A stretch of 64,000 nucleotides of DNA from Metasolibacillus fluoroglycofenilyticus (lineage in GTDB: Bacteria > Bacillota > Bacilli > Bacillales_A > Planococcaceae): assembly GCF_003049645.1 (NCBI RefSeq), contig NZ_PYWK01000006.1:17829-81828 (forward strand), read 5' to 3'. Below the pieces are notes generated by a model. That model was given only the letters and a program-made list of their open reading frames with translations, was not told the origin of the DNA and did no database searches. This document shows positions 25,914-34,768 of the stretch, one piece after another (the first letter of the stretch is position 1; the number at the start of each line of letters is the position of its first letter). A program made the translations under genes and the position numbers.

Positions 25914-27503
25914 ATGATGACGCAGCAATATGGAATGAAGAAATATATGAGAGGCGCACTATTATTGACGCTGGCAGCACTTGTAGTGAAGGTGCTGAGC
26001 GCTGTTTATCGTGTGCCTTTTCAAAATTTAGTTGGGGATGAAGGGTTTTATGTTTACCAGCAGGTGTACCCATTCATCTCATTTTTTGTTGTATGGACAT
26101 CCGGCGGGTTTGCAATTGCTATTTCAAAAATGCTGGCAGACACTGCTGATATAAATAGAAAACGGTCGATTTCAAAGATAATTTTCAGCTATTTAACTGT
26201 GCTGTCACTCGTGTTTTTCAGTTTATTATTTTTCGGTGCACAAATGCTAGCATATTGGATGGGCGATGAAAAGCTAGCACCGTTGCTGCAAACGGGCGCT
26301 TTTGTTGCGCTCTGTATGCCGACACTCGCTTTATTAAAAGGAACGTTTCAAGCGAAGGGAGCAATGGAGCCAGTTGCTTATGCACAGGTATTTGAACAGC
26401 TAATTCGTGTGCTCGTCATTTTAGGTGGCACGGTTTTAGTCATGCACACATCGAAGTCTATTTATGCGGCAGGTAATGTAGCGGTACTTGGTGCGGTAGT
26501 GGGAGAAATCGCAGGTATTATGCTGCTATTATTTTATATTCGTAAGCAGTTAAATGGCAATTGCCATGTTATCAAAATAAATATATGGGCAGTTATCAAA
26601 GATGTGACGTTGTTCAGCCTAAGTGTTAGCTTAAGTAGCTTAATGTTGCTCGGCTTTCAGTTAGTTGATTCCTTTACAGTTTATACGTCATTACTTGAGC
26701 AAGGAATGCCTATGGAGCAGGCGATGGTGCAGAAAGGTATTTATGATCGTGGGCAGCCGCTTGTACAGCTTGGTGTCGTTATTGCATCATCGCTGTCACT
26801 AGCAATTGTGCCCCTCATCGCGCAAAAAATAAAAACAGCGGGTCGCGGGGCGATGCCATTTGTGCAATTAACATATCGTACAGCATTATTATTTGGTACG
26901 GCAGCCACATTTGGTTTAATTATTACAATGCCATATGTCAATGAACTTCTATTTACTACCGCTGATTTATCGGCTGTATTAATGGTCGTAGTAGTGCAAA
27001 TTATCCCGTTTTCACTTATTTTGACATTTACAGCAATTTTACAAGGTTACGGCAAATTAAAAATACCAGCATTGATTGTTGCAGCAGGTTTTATCTTAAA
27101 ATGGCTGAGCAATATATGGTTGTTGCCAACAATCGGCATTATCGGTGCAGCATTGGCGAGTAATTTTGGCTTGTTCCTTAGTGCTATTTTCCTTATGCTA
27201 TATATAAAGCGAATCGTCAATGTCAGCCTAGCACCGCTTGTTTTTTATAAAACACTGGCGGCGGCAAGTATAGCAATGGTCATAGCAGTGAAAGTAAGTG
27301 CCTTTCTTTTCCACGTGTTACTAAGTGCAATAGATGGGCGTACGCAAGCTGCAATAATGAGTGGCGTTTTGATTTTAATAGGGGCATCTACCTTTATTAC
27401 GATTATTGCCAAAAGCCGTATATTGAAAGAAAAAGAGTGGTTTTTAATTCCATTTGGTCGACGTATGGCACTATACCAACTATGGCTAAATAAAAGAAAG
27501 TAG
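25914..27503 (+). CDS. Polysaccharide/lipid flippase of the SpoVB-MurJ family (YabM-like)
   Basis: 529 residues, about fourteen hydrophobic helices, starting MMTQQYGMKKYMRGALLLTL. The MVF/MOP flippase family includes MurJ and SpoVB, which move lipid-linked precursors across the membrane. The start region VYRVPFQNLVGDEGFYVYQ is typical of the SpoVB branch. GGGGAAGGA precedes the ATG. mazG follows after 8 bp, then rqcP, so this opens an operon as in B. subtilis (yabM-yabN-yabO). A role in spore or cell-wall assembly is inferred from family. Confidence 0.88.
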   Translation: MMTQQYGMKKYMRGALLLTLAALVVKVLSAVYRVPFQNLVGDEGFYVYQQVYPFISFFVVWTSGGFAIAISKMLADTADINRKRSISKIIFSYLTVLSLVFFSLLFFGAQMLAYWMGDEKLAPLLQTGAFVALCMPTLALLKGTFQAKGAMEPVAYAQVFEQLIRVLVILGGTVLVMHTSKSIYAAGNVAVLGAVVGEIAGIMLLLFYIRKQLNGNCHVIKINIWAVIKDVTLFSLSVSLSSLMLLGFQLVDSFTVYTSLLEQGMPMEQAMVQKGIYDRGQPLVQLGVVIASSLSLAIVPLIAQKIKTAGRGAMPFVQLTYRTALLFGTAATFGLIITMPYVNELLFTTADLSAVLMVVVVQIIPFSLILTFTAILQGYGKLKIPALIVAAGFILKWLSNIWLLPTIGIIGAALASNFGLFLSAIFLMLYIKRIVNVSLAPLVFYKTLAAASIAMVIAVKVSAFLFHVLLSAIDGRTQAAIMSGVLILIGASTFITIIAKSRILKEKEWFLIPFGRRMALYQLWLNKRK

Positions 27504-27511
27504 GAAAAATA

Positions 27512-28975
27512 ATGAATGAATTAACCGTAATCGGCTTAGGGGCATCTGATTTGGAGCAGTTGCCATATGGCGTTTATAAAAAGCTTAAAGCGGCTAAAAA
27601 AATATATGTGCGCACACTAGAACATCCTGTAATAGAGAATTTGACAACAGAGGATATTCAATTTCATAGTTTTGATGGCGTTTATGAAAAGTATGACACA
27701 TTTCAACCTGTCTATGAGGAGATAGCCGCGTGTTTAATCGAGGTTGCACAGCAGGAGTCGGTATTGTATGCAGTGCCAGGGCATCCGCTAGTGGCTGAGC
27801 AAACGGTACAGCATTTAATTGAGGCAGCAAGGAATGGGGAAATTAAGCTCAAAATCGAGGGTGGGCAAAGCTTTCTAGACCCGATTTTTACAGCGTTAAA
27901 AATCGACCCAATCGAAGGTTTTCAATTATTAGATGGTACAAGCATGTCTATGGACGAGTTGAATATGCGCCAGCATACTTTGATTGCACAAGTGTATGAT
28001 GAGTTTAGTGCGTCAGAGGTGAAGCTGACATTAATGGAAAAATATCGTGATGATTATCCTGTAACAATTGTGACAGCAGCAGGCTCTTCACAAGAAAAGA
28101 TAGTGACAGTCCCTTTATACGAGTTAGACCAAGTGGCAGAGCTTAATAATTTAACGACAGTTTATGTGCCTCCTGTGGCATCAGACGAAGATGCGCTGCG
28201 TGATTGGACAACTTTGCGTCGTATTATTGCTGTTTTGCGCGGACCGGATGGCTGTCCTTGGGACCGAAAACAAACACATGAATCCTTGAAAAAATATTTA
28301 ATTGAGGAAACGCATGAATTTTTAGCGGCTGTTGATGCAGAGGATGACTTTGCGATGGTCGAGGAGCTAGGCGATGTTTTGCTTCAAGTGTTTTTACATG
28401 CGCAAATTGGCGAAGATAATGGCTATTTCAATTTAGAAGAAGTGCTTGCGTCGGTTAGTGAAAAAATGATTCGCCGTCATCCGCACGTGTTTAGTGACGC
28501 AGCAGCAGAGGATGCCGATGCGGTCATTGCTAATTGGGAGGCAATAAAGCGTCAGGAAAAGGGCGAACAGCTAGAGCCGCTTTTAGCAGGTGAGCACCGT
28601 GCGGAGTCTTCGCTGCAAACCTCTTATAATTATCAGAAAAAGGCTGCGACAGTTGGCTTTGATTGGCCAAATGCAGAGGATGTATGGGCAAAGTTTGAGG
28701 AGGAGTGGCAGGAGTTTCGTCAGGAAATTACAGAGGGCTCTGCTGCTGCGCAACTTGATGAATTTGGTGATGTGTTATTTACACTTGTGAATATCGCGCG
28801 CTTTTATAAGATTTCGCCAGAGGAAGCGATGATTCATGCAAATGAAAAATTTGCTCGACGCTTTGGCTATGTGGAGCAACGAGTGAAGATGAGTGGACAG
28901 GGTTTCACCGCATTCACACTAGAACAATTAGATGCCTTCTGGGATGAGGCAAAAAAGCAGGAAAAGGGAGAATAA
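27512..28975 (+). CDS. mazG: MazG-type nucleoside triphosphate pyrophosphohydrolase with SAM-methylase-like N-terminus
   Basis: 487 residues. Residues ~1-220 form a tetrapyrrole-methylase-like domain (TVIGLGASDLEQLPYGVYK, VPGHPLVAEQTVQ). Two MazG domains follow. The first has EETHEFLAAVDAED and EELGDVLLQVFLHA, the second has EEEWQEFRQE and DEFGDVLFTLVNIAR, the EExxE and ExxD metal sites. It hydrolyses non-canonical or damaged NTPs. Spacing to yabM is 8 bp and rqcP starts one base after its stop. This is the B. subtilis YabN architecture. Confidence 0.93.
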   Translation: MNELTVIGLGASDLEQLPYGVYKKLKAAKKIYVRTLEHPVIENLTTEDIQFHSFDGVYEKYDTFQPVYEEIAACLIEVAQQESVLYAVPGHPLVAEQTVQHLIEAARNGEIKLKIEGGQSFLDPIFTALKIDPIEGFQLLDGTSMSMDELNMRQHTLIAQVYDEFSASEVKLTLMEKYRDDYPVTIVTAAGSSQEKIVTVPLYELDQVAELNNLTTVYVPPVASDEDALRDWTTLRRIIAVLRGPDGCPWDRKQTHESLKKYLIEETHEFLAAVDAEDDFAMVEELGDVLLQVFLHAQIGEDNGYFNLEEVLASVSEKMIRRHPHVFSDAAAEDADAVIANWEAIKRQEKGEQLEPLLAGEHRAESSLQTSYNYQKKAATVGFDWPNAEDVWAKFEEEWQEFRQEITEGSAAAQLDEFGDVLFTLVNIARFYKISPEEAMIHANEKFARRFGYVEQRVKMSGQGFTAFTLEQLDAFWDEAKKQEKGE

Positions 28976-28976
28976 T

Positions 28977-29267
28977 ATGCGATTAGATAAATTTTTGAAA
29001 GTATCGAGATTAATTAAACGCCGCACATTAGCAAAGGAAGTTGCTGTGCAAGGTCGTATCACAATTAACGACAAGGTCGCAAAGGCGAGCAGTACTGTAA
29101 AAGTCGGTGACGAGTTAGCGATTCGCTTCGGACAAAAAATCGTCACAGCACGTGTTGAGCAGCTAAATGAAAATGCCCGCAAAGAAGACGCGGCAAATAT
29201 GTTCACCATTTTAAAGGAAGAGCGCCTAGAAAAAATTGAGCCAGAATTCATTGACGACGAGGATTGA
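28977..29267 (+). CDS. rqcP: RqcP, S4-domain ribosome quality-control factor (YabO)
   Basis: 96 residues with an S4 RNA-binding fold: MRLDKFLKVSRLIKRRTLAK, then VAVQGRITINDKVAK. RqcP works with RqcH in adding poly-alanine tails to nascent chains on split 50S subunits. The ATG at 28977 lies one base beyond the mazG stop, so expression is coupled; AAAGGGAG lies in the mazG end. The acidic C-terminal extension (IEPEFIDDED) makes it slightly longer than the B. subtilis protein. Confidence 0.92.
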   Translation: MRLDKFLKVSRLIKRRTLAKEVAVQGRITINDKVAKASSTVKVGDELAIRFGQKIVTARVEQLNENARKEDAANMFTILKEERLEKIEPEFIDDED

Positions 29268-29271
29268 GCAA

Positions 29272-29442
29272 ATGGCAGATGAAAAGGAATGCCCGCTATG
29301 TGGCGGCAGTAATAACTGTGGCGTTGCGAGCAAGCAAAGCGACTGCTGGTGCATGACCGTGAAATTCCCAAAGGAAATACTCATAGAAAATCCAACAAGC
29401 TGTATTTGCGAGAAGTGCTTGGAGGAATATGGTAGAAAATAA
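29272..29442 (+). CDS. Cysteine-rich CWC family protein
   Basis: 56 residues with CPLCGGSNNCGV, SDCWCMTVKFPKEIL and CICEKCLEEY, the cysteine pattern of the small CWC family of presumed zinc-binding proteins. It starts four bases after the rqcP stop with GAGGAT as ribosome binding site and ends at a terminator, so it is the last gene of the yabM-mazG-rqcP operon. Function of the family is unknown. The gene is not present at this spot in B. subtilis as far as I recall. Confidence 0.8.
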   Translation: MADEKECPLCGGSNNCGVASKQSDCWCMTVKFPKEILIENPTSCICEKCLEEYGRK

Positions 29443-29487
29443 AAAAACGTGTAGAAGAAGCTTGATGGCACTTTTCTACACGTTTTT
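29442..29487 (+). terminator. Terminator after the CWC gene
   Basis: AAAAACGTGTAGAA.AG (from 29443) pairs with CT.TTCTACACGTTTTT (29471-29487). It overlaps the stop codon region. 29488-29716 shows no gene. Confidence 0.9.
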
Positions 29488-29716
29488 GGAATTTACGGGC
29501 AAAGCTTACAAGAAATAAGGCAGACGGCTCACTCTCGTCAGGTTGTTTTAATTTGGCTTAGCAATGTTTACTATGCTTCATTGGCTACTACGCGCGTAAC
29601 AACTCATTATATTGGCCTAATCCTCCGGTGGGTGTCACAGTTTTAAAGAGATTCCTTTACTGGCTCGAAAAGTTGTGCTAGAGCTGGTGGTAGTGTAATT
29701 GTTTATATAGTCCCCC

Positions 29717-29872
29717 TTTATCCTCCATTAACAGACAGTAAGACGCCCACTTCAAGACTTAAGTTACGCTAAGGATAAGAGGGAGATTAGCTGCTCGTAA
29801 AAGCCCGATTGGTTCAACTAACAATCAGTGGGGGATGGGGAAAATCTCCACTGATTGAAATTTTCCTTTATC
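29717..29872 (-). repeat. Family B structured repeat, copy 4
   Basis: Reverse-oriented copy with ATCAGTGGGGGATGGGGAAA and CTCCACTGATT as the hairpin. The TGCGGGATAAA end is degenerate here. It lies between the CWC gene terminator and the 3' end of the ABC permease gene. Confidence 0.85.
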
Positions 29873-29923
29873 CTAATTCAGTAGAAAGAATGGATACATA
29901 AATTTTTTAGGATAACCTGCTCC

Positions 29924-30940
29924 CTATAACATCCGGTATTTTTTCAAACTAAGGATTGTCAAGGTAATAAAAACGATGGCAAAAGCAGTAAGCACAGCTA
30001 AGTTCATAGCTATTTCAATGAATGTGAAACCTTTGTACATAATGCCGTTCAGTGCATCAGCAGCGTAATAAAGCGGCATGAAATGACCGATTTTTTGTAG
30101 CCATGCGGCCATATTGTCGAGCGGAAAAATACCTGAAAAGAATATTTGCGGCACAATGACTAATGGAATAAATTGCATCATTTGAAATTCAGAGCTAGCA
30201 AAGCTTGAAAGTAGTGTGCCTAAAGAAAGTGCGATGAGAGCTACAGCCATATTGATAAGTAGCACAAGCCAAATTGAGCCAACATGTACGATATCTAGTA
30301 CATAGATGCCGAACAGTACAATAATAATAGTTTGTAAAAAGGCAAATAAGCCATAGCCAAGCATATAGCCTGCCACAATTTCAGCACGTTTAATCGGCGT
30401 TGCAAGCAAGCGCTCTAAAGTGCCAGAAGTTCGCTCCTTCAATAGCGCAATACCAGTAATTAAAAAAACAAAGAAGAAAACAAAAAAACCGATAAGCATT
30501 GGACTGAATGTATCGAAAATAGAGGTATCTTGGTCACCATATACATAGCTAGTGGTCAAGCTAGGCGAGTCATCTGACTTTGGTTGTAGTGCTTGTGTGA
30601 GCCTCATCATTAATACTTTAGCATTGGAAGGGTCATCATTTAATAATATTAGCTTACTATTCCCTTGCTTGAAACTTAACCAGCCATCATATTGATATTC
30701 TGCTAATTGCTCTACAGAAAAATTCTTCTCCTCAATAATTTGAAAATCCCCCGCTTGAAGCTTTTCCATTATAGGTGGAGCACCATTGGTGACAACAAGT
30801 GTTACACTTGCTTCATTACTATTAAAAATAAAGGACATTAAGGTAAGCACGAGTAGAGGGGCAAAAAATAACAATGCTAATGTGCGGCGGTCGCGTCGCA
30901 TTTGTTGAATAATTCTTGTGACAATAGCGCCAACTCTCAT
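29924..30940 (-). CDS. ABC-2 type exporter permease
   Basis: 338 residues. One N-terminal helix (LALLFFAPLLVLTLMSFIF), a ~130-residue extracytoplasmic domain, then five hydrophobic helices including GFFVFFFVFLITGIALLKER, with the ABC-2 signature region RTSGTLERLLATPIKRAEIV. It forms the membrane part of a drug or lipid exporter. Its start overlaps the ATPase stop by 4 bp (ATGA), so the two are translationally coupled. Substrate unknown; the divergent TetR regulator suggests an inducible efflux pump. Confidence 0.88.
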   Translation of the reverse strand: MRVGAIVTRIIQQMRRDRRTLALLFFAPLLVLTLMSFIFNSNEASVTLVVTNGAPPIMEKLQAGDFQIIEEKNFSVEQLAEYQYDGWLSFKQGNSKLILLNDDPSNAKVLMMRLTQALQPKSDDSPSLTTSYVYGDQDTSIFDTFSPMLIGFFVFFFVFLITGIALLKERTSGTLERLLATPIKRAEIVAGYMLGYGLFAFLQTIIIVLFGIYVLDIVHVGSIWLVLLINMAVALIALSLGTLLSSFASSEFQMMQFIPLVIVPQIFFSGIFPLDNMAAWLQKIGHFMPLYYAADALNGIMYKGFTFIEIAMNLAVLTAFAIVFITLTILSLKKYRML

Positions 30941-31665
30941 AGTACCTCGCCTCCTGCCTTTAAAAATACCTCATCTAAATCCTGTGCTGTATAATGTGTT
31001 TTTAATGCTTGTGGCGTACCGTTCGCAATAATATGACCGTTGCGTAGCATAATTAATTGGTCGCATTGCTGTGCCTCATCCATCGCATGTGTCGTTACTA
31101 AAATAGTTTTTTGCTCCTCTATTTTCAGGCGCATGAGCTCCTGCCAAATTTCTTTTTTAAGAACCGGGTCAATCCCAACTGTAGGTTCATCTAAAATAAG
31201 CAATGTAGGATTGTGTAAGAGGGCAATAGCTAACGATAGTCTACGCTTCATGCCACCAGAGTAATTGTCTACCTTGGTTTGCAAGTCATCTGTTAAACGT
31301 ACAAGCTGTGCCGCATAGGCAACGCGCTGAATTTGCTCCTTTTTAGCTAGGCGATAAAGTTTTGCAAAAAAATAAAGATTTTCTTCTCCGGTTAAGTCCA
31401 AATACAGTGCATCTGCTTGAGCCATGTAGCCGATATTTGTTAATAGTTGCTGATGTGGCACTACCAAATTTAACGCTTTAATATGTCCATTATCAGGTTT
31501 TAACATGCCCATAATCATTTTAATTAAAGTGGTTTTTCCACAGCCAGAGGGACCAAGTAAGCCTACTAGTTGTCCCATCGGAATATTTAAGGAAAGTGGG
31601 GCGATTACTTGTTTATGATGAAATCTTTTTTCAACACAATTTAATGAGACTGCATAGTTCTCCAT
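30937..31665 (-). CDS. ABC exporter ATP-binding protein
   Basis: 242 residues with Walker A GLLGPSGCGKTTLIKM, the signature YSGGMKRRLSLAIALLHNP, Walker B LLILDEPTVGIDP and the H-loop His in VTTHAMDEAQQ. It is of the DRA/CcmA type that pairs with ABC-2 permeases. AAAGGAGAG precedes the ATG at 31665. It is transcribed away from the TetR gene; the 114-bp divergent region between them should contain the operator. Confidence 0.92.
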   Translation of the reverse strand: MENYAVSLNCVEKRFHHKQVIAPLSLNIPMGQLVGLLGPSGCGKTTLIKMIMGMLKPDNGHIKALNLVVPHQQLLTNIGYMAQADALYLDLTGEENLYFFAKLYRLAKKEQIQRVAYAAQLVRLTDDLQTKVDNYSGGMKRRLSLAIALLHNPTLLILDEPTVGIDPVLKKEIWQELMRLKIEEQKTILVTTHAMDEAQQCDQLIMLRNGHIIANGTPQALKTHYTAQDLDEVFLKAGGEVL

Positions 31666-31779
31666 ATATCTTCTCTCCTTTACTGAACAAAGTGTTGATG
31701 TGATTTGAATTTTACGTTAGCATTTGGACAAATACAATCAACAAATTTGACGTATATGTTAAGTGAATGGAGGAGTTGT
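31666..31779. promoter_or_regulatory. Divergent promoter region of ABC exporter and TetR regulator
   Basis: It contains the near-palindrome ATTTGGACAAAT (about 31720-31731) and CAAATTTG downstream, with ACGT flanking both. These could be TetR-family operator half-sites. A TTGACG lies before the TetR gene, but no convincing -10 pair was found on either strand. Confidence 0.35.
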
Positions 31780-32394
31780 ATGTCTGTACATGAAAAAATG
31801 AATTTTGAAACAAAGCAGGCAATTAAAAAGGCATTAATTTCACAAATAGAGATAGTGGGTTTTGAACGTGTAACAGTGAAGGAGCTTGCTTTAGCAGCCA
31901 AAATCAATAGAGGAACATTTTACTTACATTACACGGATAAATTTGCGGTGATGGAAGATATACAACAGGAATTATTACATAATTTAGTGTACCGCGTGAA
32001 AAACATTCGACTGTTGGATGCCACACAAACAATACAAGCAGGGCAATTGTACCAACCATTTGTTGAAGTGATTCAATATATTACAGAGCAGGCAATATTT
32101 TTTCGTGTGCTGTTAGGAGAGCAAGGGAGTCCAGCTTTTAGTATTGGTGTAAAATCCATTTTTGGCGAGCATATTGTGCGAAATTTGACGGCTATAAAGG
32201 TAGATGGGATGGATATGGAGCTATGTGAATATTTACGAGCATTTATTTCCTCGGCTATTTTGGGTGTTATTCAAGAATGGTTAGCGAGTGGAGATGAGCA
32301 TTTAAGCGTGAAGAAGCTTTCAATGATTCATTTTCGTTTGTTGAAATTTTTAGGTGGGATGTGGGGGCTATCTGAAAAGCCCCTTTTATTTTGA
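31780..32394 (+). CDS. TetR/AcrR family transcriptional regulator
   Basis: 204 residues. The N-terminal HTH reads KKALISQIEIVGFERVTVKE then AAKINRGTFYLHYTDKFAVM, a clear TetR helix-turn-helix with the YxHYxxK pattern. The C-terminal ligand-binding part ends VKKLSMIHFRLLKFLGGMWG. The start is at 31780 (GGAGGA upstream), not 31705, which would run back through the operator region. It is divergent from the ABC exporter genes and most likely represses them. A family A repeat begins at its stop codon. Confidence 0.88.
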   Translation: MSVHEKMNFETKQAIKKALISQIEIVGFERVTVKELALAAKINRGTFYLHYTDKFAVMEDIQQELLHNLVYRVKNIRLLDATQTIQAGQLYQPFVEVIQYITEQAIFFRVLLGEQGSPAFSIGVKSIFGEHIVRNLTAIKVDGMDMELCEYLRAFISSAILGVIQEWLASGDEHLSVKKLSMIHFRLLKFLGGMWGLSEKPLLF

Positions 32395-32395
32395 G

Positions 32396-32563
32396 AAAGC
32401 ATTGAGTTAAAGGTTCTCATTGCTTCTCTTTTATCGAAGGTAAACATCGTTGGAGCCCGTGTTTACCATACTTTTAAAAGAGGCGCTCGCTATTTATATG
32501 TTTTGTGAAAGATAATCGCTACTGTCCAAAATGCCGGCTATGCATGGCTTTTTGGACAGCCTC
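32396..32563 (-). repeat. Family A repeat, copy 5
   Basis: Reverse copy. On its own strand it begins GGCTGTCCAAAAAGCC, with GGCATTTTGGACA closing the hairpin, and continues through CGCCTCTTTTAAAAGTATGG. It fills the space between the convergent TetR and pentapeptide genes, where its hairpin could terminate both transcripts. Confidence 0.85.
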
Positions 32564-32570
32564 CTCGATA

Positions 32571-33206
32571 TTAGTCTACAACGATAACGCCCATTAATGA
32601 AGCTAGCTGAATTGCCTGAGAAGAGGATACTTTGCAGCCATTTAAGCTATTAATCGAAATGGTTAGTGTTTCAAAAGTAGATGAGCTAATATCGATGCCT
32701 TTTAATGAAGTTTGCTCGAAATTGGCGTCATTCAAATTGCAGCAATTGTATTCAATTCCTTTAAATTTGCATTCGTAAAAATCGCTATTTGTTAAGAGTG
32801 TTTTGTTGAATATCACTTTTTCAAGCTTTGCGCTGTCAAATGTTACTAAGTGTAAAATGCAATTGTCGAAACGTACATTGCCTAAAGAAGATGTAGGAAA
32901 CTGGCTTCCTAACAGTTTGCAATTGATAAATTCCACGCGATGAATCGAGGATTTGCTAAAGTTTACATTGGACAAATCACAATTTTCAAAGCGAACATCG
33001 GTTAATTGGATATGGCTGAAATTTGTATAATTAAAGTGACTATTTTTCAGAATGGCTTTGTCGATACGAACCCTCTCTATTGCCTCATTCGTAAATGTAG
33101 AGTCAATAATTTCACACATTTCTAGCTCTGGATATTCCTCATACAAAATATCAGAGAAGTTTCTCGCAGTTAATTGTGCTGGGATTTTAGGTAAAGTAAT
33201 TTTCAT
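32571..33206 (-). CDS. Pentapeptide-repeat protein
   Basis: 211 residues. From about residue 45 to 190 it carries tandem A/N/F-centred five-residue repeats (SHFNYTNFSHIQL, DLSNVNFSKSSI, NDANFEQTSLKGI), expected to fold as a right-handed quadrilateral beta helix. The N-terminus (MKITLPKIPAQLTARNF) is not repetitive. GGAGGGAG precedes the start. Its ATG overlaps the stop of the EAL remnant (TAATG), so they were one operon. Some family members mimic DNA and protect gyrase; nothing here specifies the target. Confidence 0.85.
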   Translation of the reverse strand: MKITLPKIPAQLTARNFSDILYEEYPELEMCEIIDSTFTNEAIERVRIDKAILKNSHFNYTNFSHIQLTDVRFENCDLSNVNFSKSSIHRVEFINCKLLGSQFPTSSLGNVRFDNCILHLVTFDSAKLEKVIFNKTLLTNSDFYECKFKGIEYNCCNLNDANFEQTSLKGIDISSSTFETLTISINSLNGCKVSSSQAIQLASLMGVIVVD

Positions 33207-33825
33207 TAAAGGCTCCCTCCAATTGGTAAGTGAAGTTTACAAGCTGTTGCTGTTTTTTCAAAAAGCTTGTTAATTTCATTTGCTGGTAAAGGCCTGCTAA
33301 AATAAAAGCCTTGTATACTATCACAGCCGAATTGTTTTAATATATTCCATTCTTCTTGTGTTTCAACACCTTCTGCCACGACCTGTAAATCAATTGTTTT
33401 TCCTAGTTGAACGATTGTTTGGACGATATCTGCACTGTTTTGATTGATGCTTATATTGCGTATAAACTGACGGTCAATTTTAATTTGATGGACAGGGAGG
33501 TTTTGCAAGTAGGCAAATGATGAATAACCTGTTCCGAGGTCATCGATTGAGATAGAAAAGCCCATAGCTCTAAGCTCTACCATTCGATTTTAGCAGCATC
33601 ACGGTCTTCAATTGTTACATTTTCAGTAATTTCTAGTATTAAGCTTTGTGGGGCGATACCGGCTGTTTTAGTGCAATTCAATAAAAAATCGGGTAAAGTC
33701 GTACTCAAAAAATGAATGGGTGATAAATTAATCGATACCGTTAAATGCGCTTTGCCTTCAATCTGCCATTTTTTTAATTGAAAAATCAATTGAGCAATCC
33801 ATATACTAAACCTCTCTCCTATCAC
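33206..33825 (-). pseudogene. Frameshifted, truncated EAL-domain (c-di-GMP phosphodiesterase) gene
   Basis: Two minus-strand frames overlap at 33577-33583. The first starts MIGERFSIWIAQLIFQLKKW and has LILEITENVTIEDRDAAK. The second has ISIDDLGTGYSSFAYL, KIDRQFI, VVAEGVETQEEW and GFYFSRPLP. Joined, they cover the C-terminal two-thirds of an EAL domain with the Asp-Asp and EGVE motifs kept. The N-terminal part with the EAL motif itself is missing. The truncation plus frameshift near 33580 indicates a dead gene, or a sequencing error at that point on a truncated gene. Confidence 0.8.
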
Positions 33826-33908
33826 GCAAGTTTTTTTATTAATTATAGCATTTTCCTTTTTTTATTTAGCAATAAGTTAGTTATATTATTTTCTTCTTAT
33901 AATTTTAG

Positions 33909-33937
33909 TCATGCCTTTCCCATATGCTGCATAAAGT
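33909..33937 (+). promoter_or_regulatory. Candidate sigma-E promoter of yabP-yabQ
   Basis: TCATGCC near 33909-33915 and CATAAAGT at 33930-33937, spaced 14 bp, resemble the mother-cell sigma-E pattern. yabP is sigma-E-controlled in B. subtilis. The match is moderate. Confidence 0.45.
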
Positions 33938-33966
33938 GTGACAGAAGCAAAAAGGAGGGGATGGAC

Positions 33967-34263
33967 ATGACATTGCATCAAGAAAGTAATCGTTATACAA
34001 TTCCGTCGGGTGAGCATTTAGTGACAATTCGCAACCGCAAGCGAATGGACATGACATCAATTAAAGCAATTGAGCGTTTTGATCAGGAGGAATTTTTCAT
34101 TCACACATCTCAAGGACATTTGCTAATTCGAGGTGAGGAGCTACGCATTGTGCATTTAGATGTGGACAAGGGGCTACTTACATTAGAGGGCAATGTGAAG
34201 CTCATGCAGTACGATGAGGAAGACGGTGCGGCAAAGGGCTTTATTCATAAATTGTTCGGATGA
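33967..34263 (+). CDS. yabP: Sporulation protein YabP
   Basis: 98 residues. Start MTLHQESNRYTIPSGEHLVT, then RKRMDMTSIKAIERFDQEEF and a C-terminal LTLEGNVKLMQYDE, the YabP family pattern needed for spore coat/cortex assembly in the mother cell. AAGGAGGGG at 33952-33960 touches an ATG at 33961, so the ATG at 33967 is preferred. Its stop overlaps the yabQ start by 4 bp. It is upstream of divIC as in B. subtilis. Confidence 0.92.
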   Translation: MTLHQESNRYTIPSGEHLVTIRNRKRMDMTSIKAIERFDQEEFFIHTSQGHLLIRGEELRIVHLDVDKGLLTLEGNVKLMQYDEEDGAAKGFIHKLFG

Positions 34264-34718
34264 CGATTTCAGCACAGCTAATGAGTGCTGTCATCATGTT
34301 GGCAAGTGGACTATTTGTCGGCTGTGTTATTGACAGTACTCGAGCCGTATTGGGAGGGCTATCTGGGCGACAATGGATTCGTCAGTGCGCTGTAGTGCTA
34401 GAGCTTATGGTATGGGTTGCTCTCGGATTTTGTACATTTTACTTTTTATATGTGACAAAGGGAGGGCAGTGGCGCGCGGTTGATCCACTATTTCAGCTAG
34501 TTGGTATTTTTGCGTATGATAAATTATTCAGACGCTTTTTCCGATTTGTCGGTCGTGTATTTGTATTGCTCTTTATTCGTCCAATTTATTGGATTATTTA
34601 TATTATCGGGCGCTTTTTCCTAATGTGTTGGCATGTGTGTAAGTCTATAGTCTTATTCATACTTACACCTTTCACGAAACTGTACAAAGTAACAATTGGA
34701 AACCGCTTTAAAAAATAG
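34260..34718 (+). CDS. yabQ: Spore cortex biosynthesis protein YabQ
   Basis: 152 residues with several hydrophobic helices (LMSAVIMLASGLFVGCVID and later VFVLLFIRPIYWIIYIIG). Membrane protein required for cortex formation in B. subtilis, acting in the mother cell outer forespore membrane. It is shorter than the B. subtilis protein in the C-terminal part. Its start overlaps yabP (ATGA), so translation is coupled. Confidence 0.85.
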   Translation: MTISAQLMSAVIMLASGLFVGCVIDSTRAVLGGLSGRQWIRQCAVVLELMVWVALGFCTFYFLYVTKGGQWRAVDPLFQLVGIFAYDKLFRRFFRFVGRVFVLLFIRPIYWIIYIIGRFFLMCWHVCKSIVLFILTPFTKLYKVTIGNRFKK

Positions 34719-34768
34719 TTTTTACAAAGTATAATAGCTGTATTATTCAAAATCGTGAGGTGAACAAA

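Noticed and set aside
28928..29371. 147-codon minus-strand frame across rqcP
   Set aside because: Antisense to rqcP and the CWC gene, both of which have good starts and family matches.
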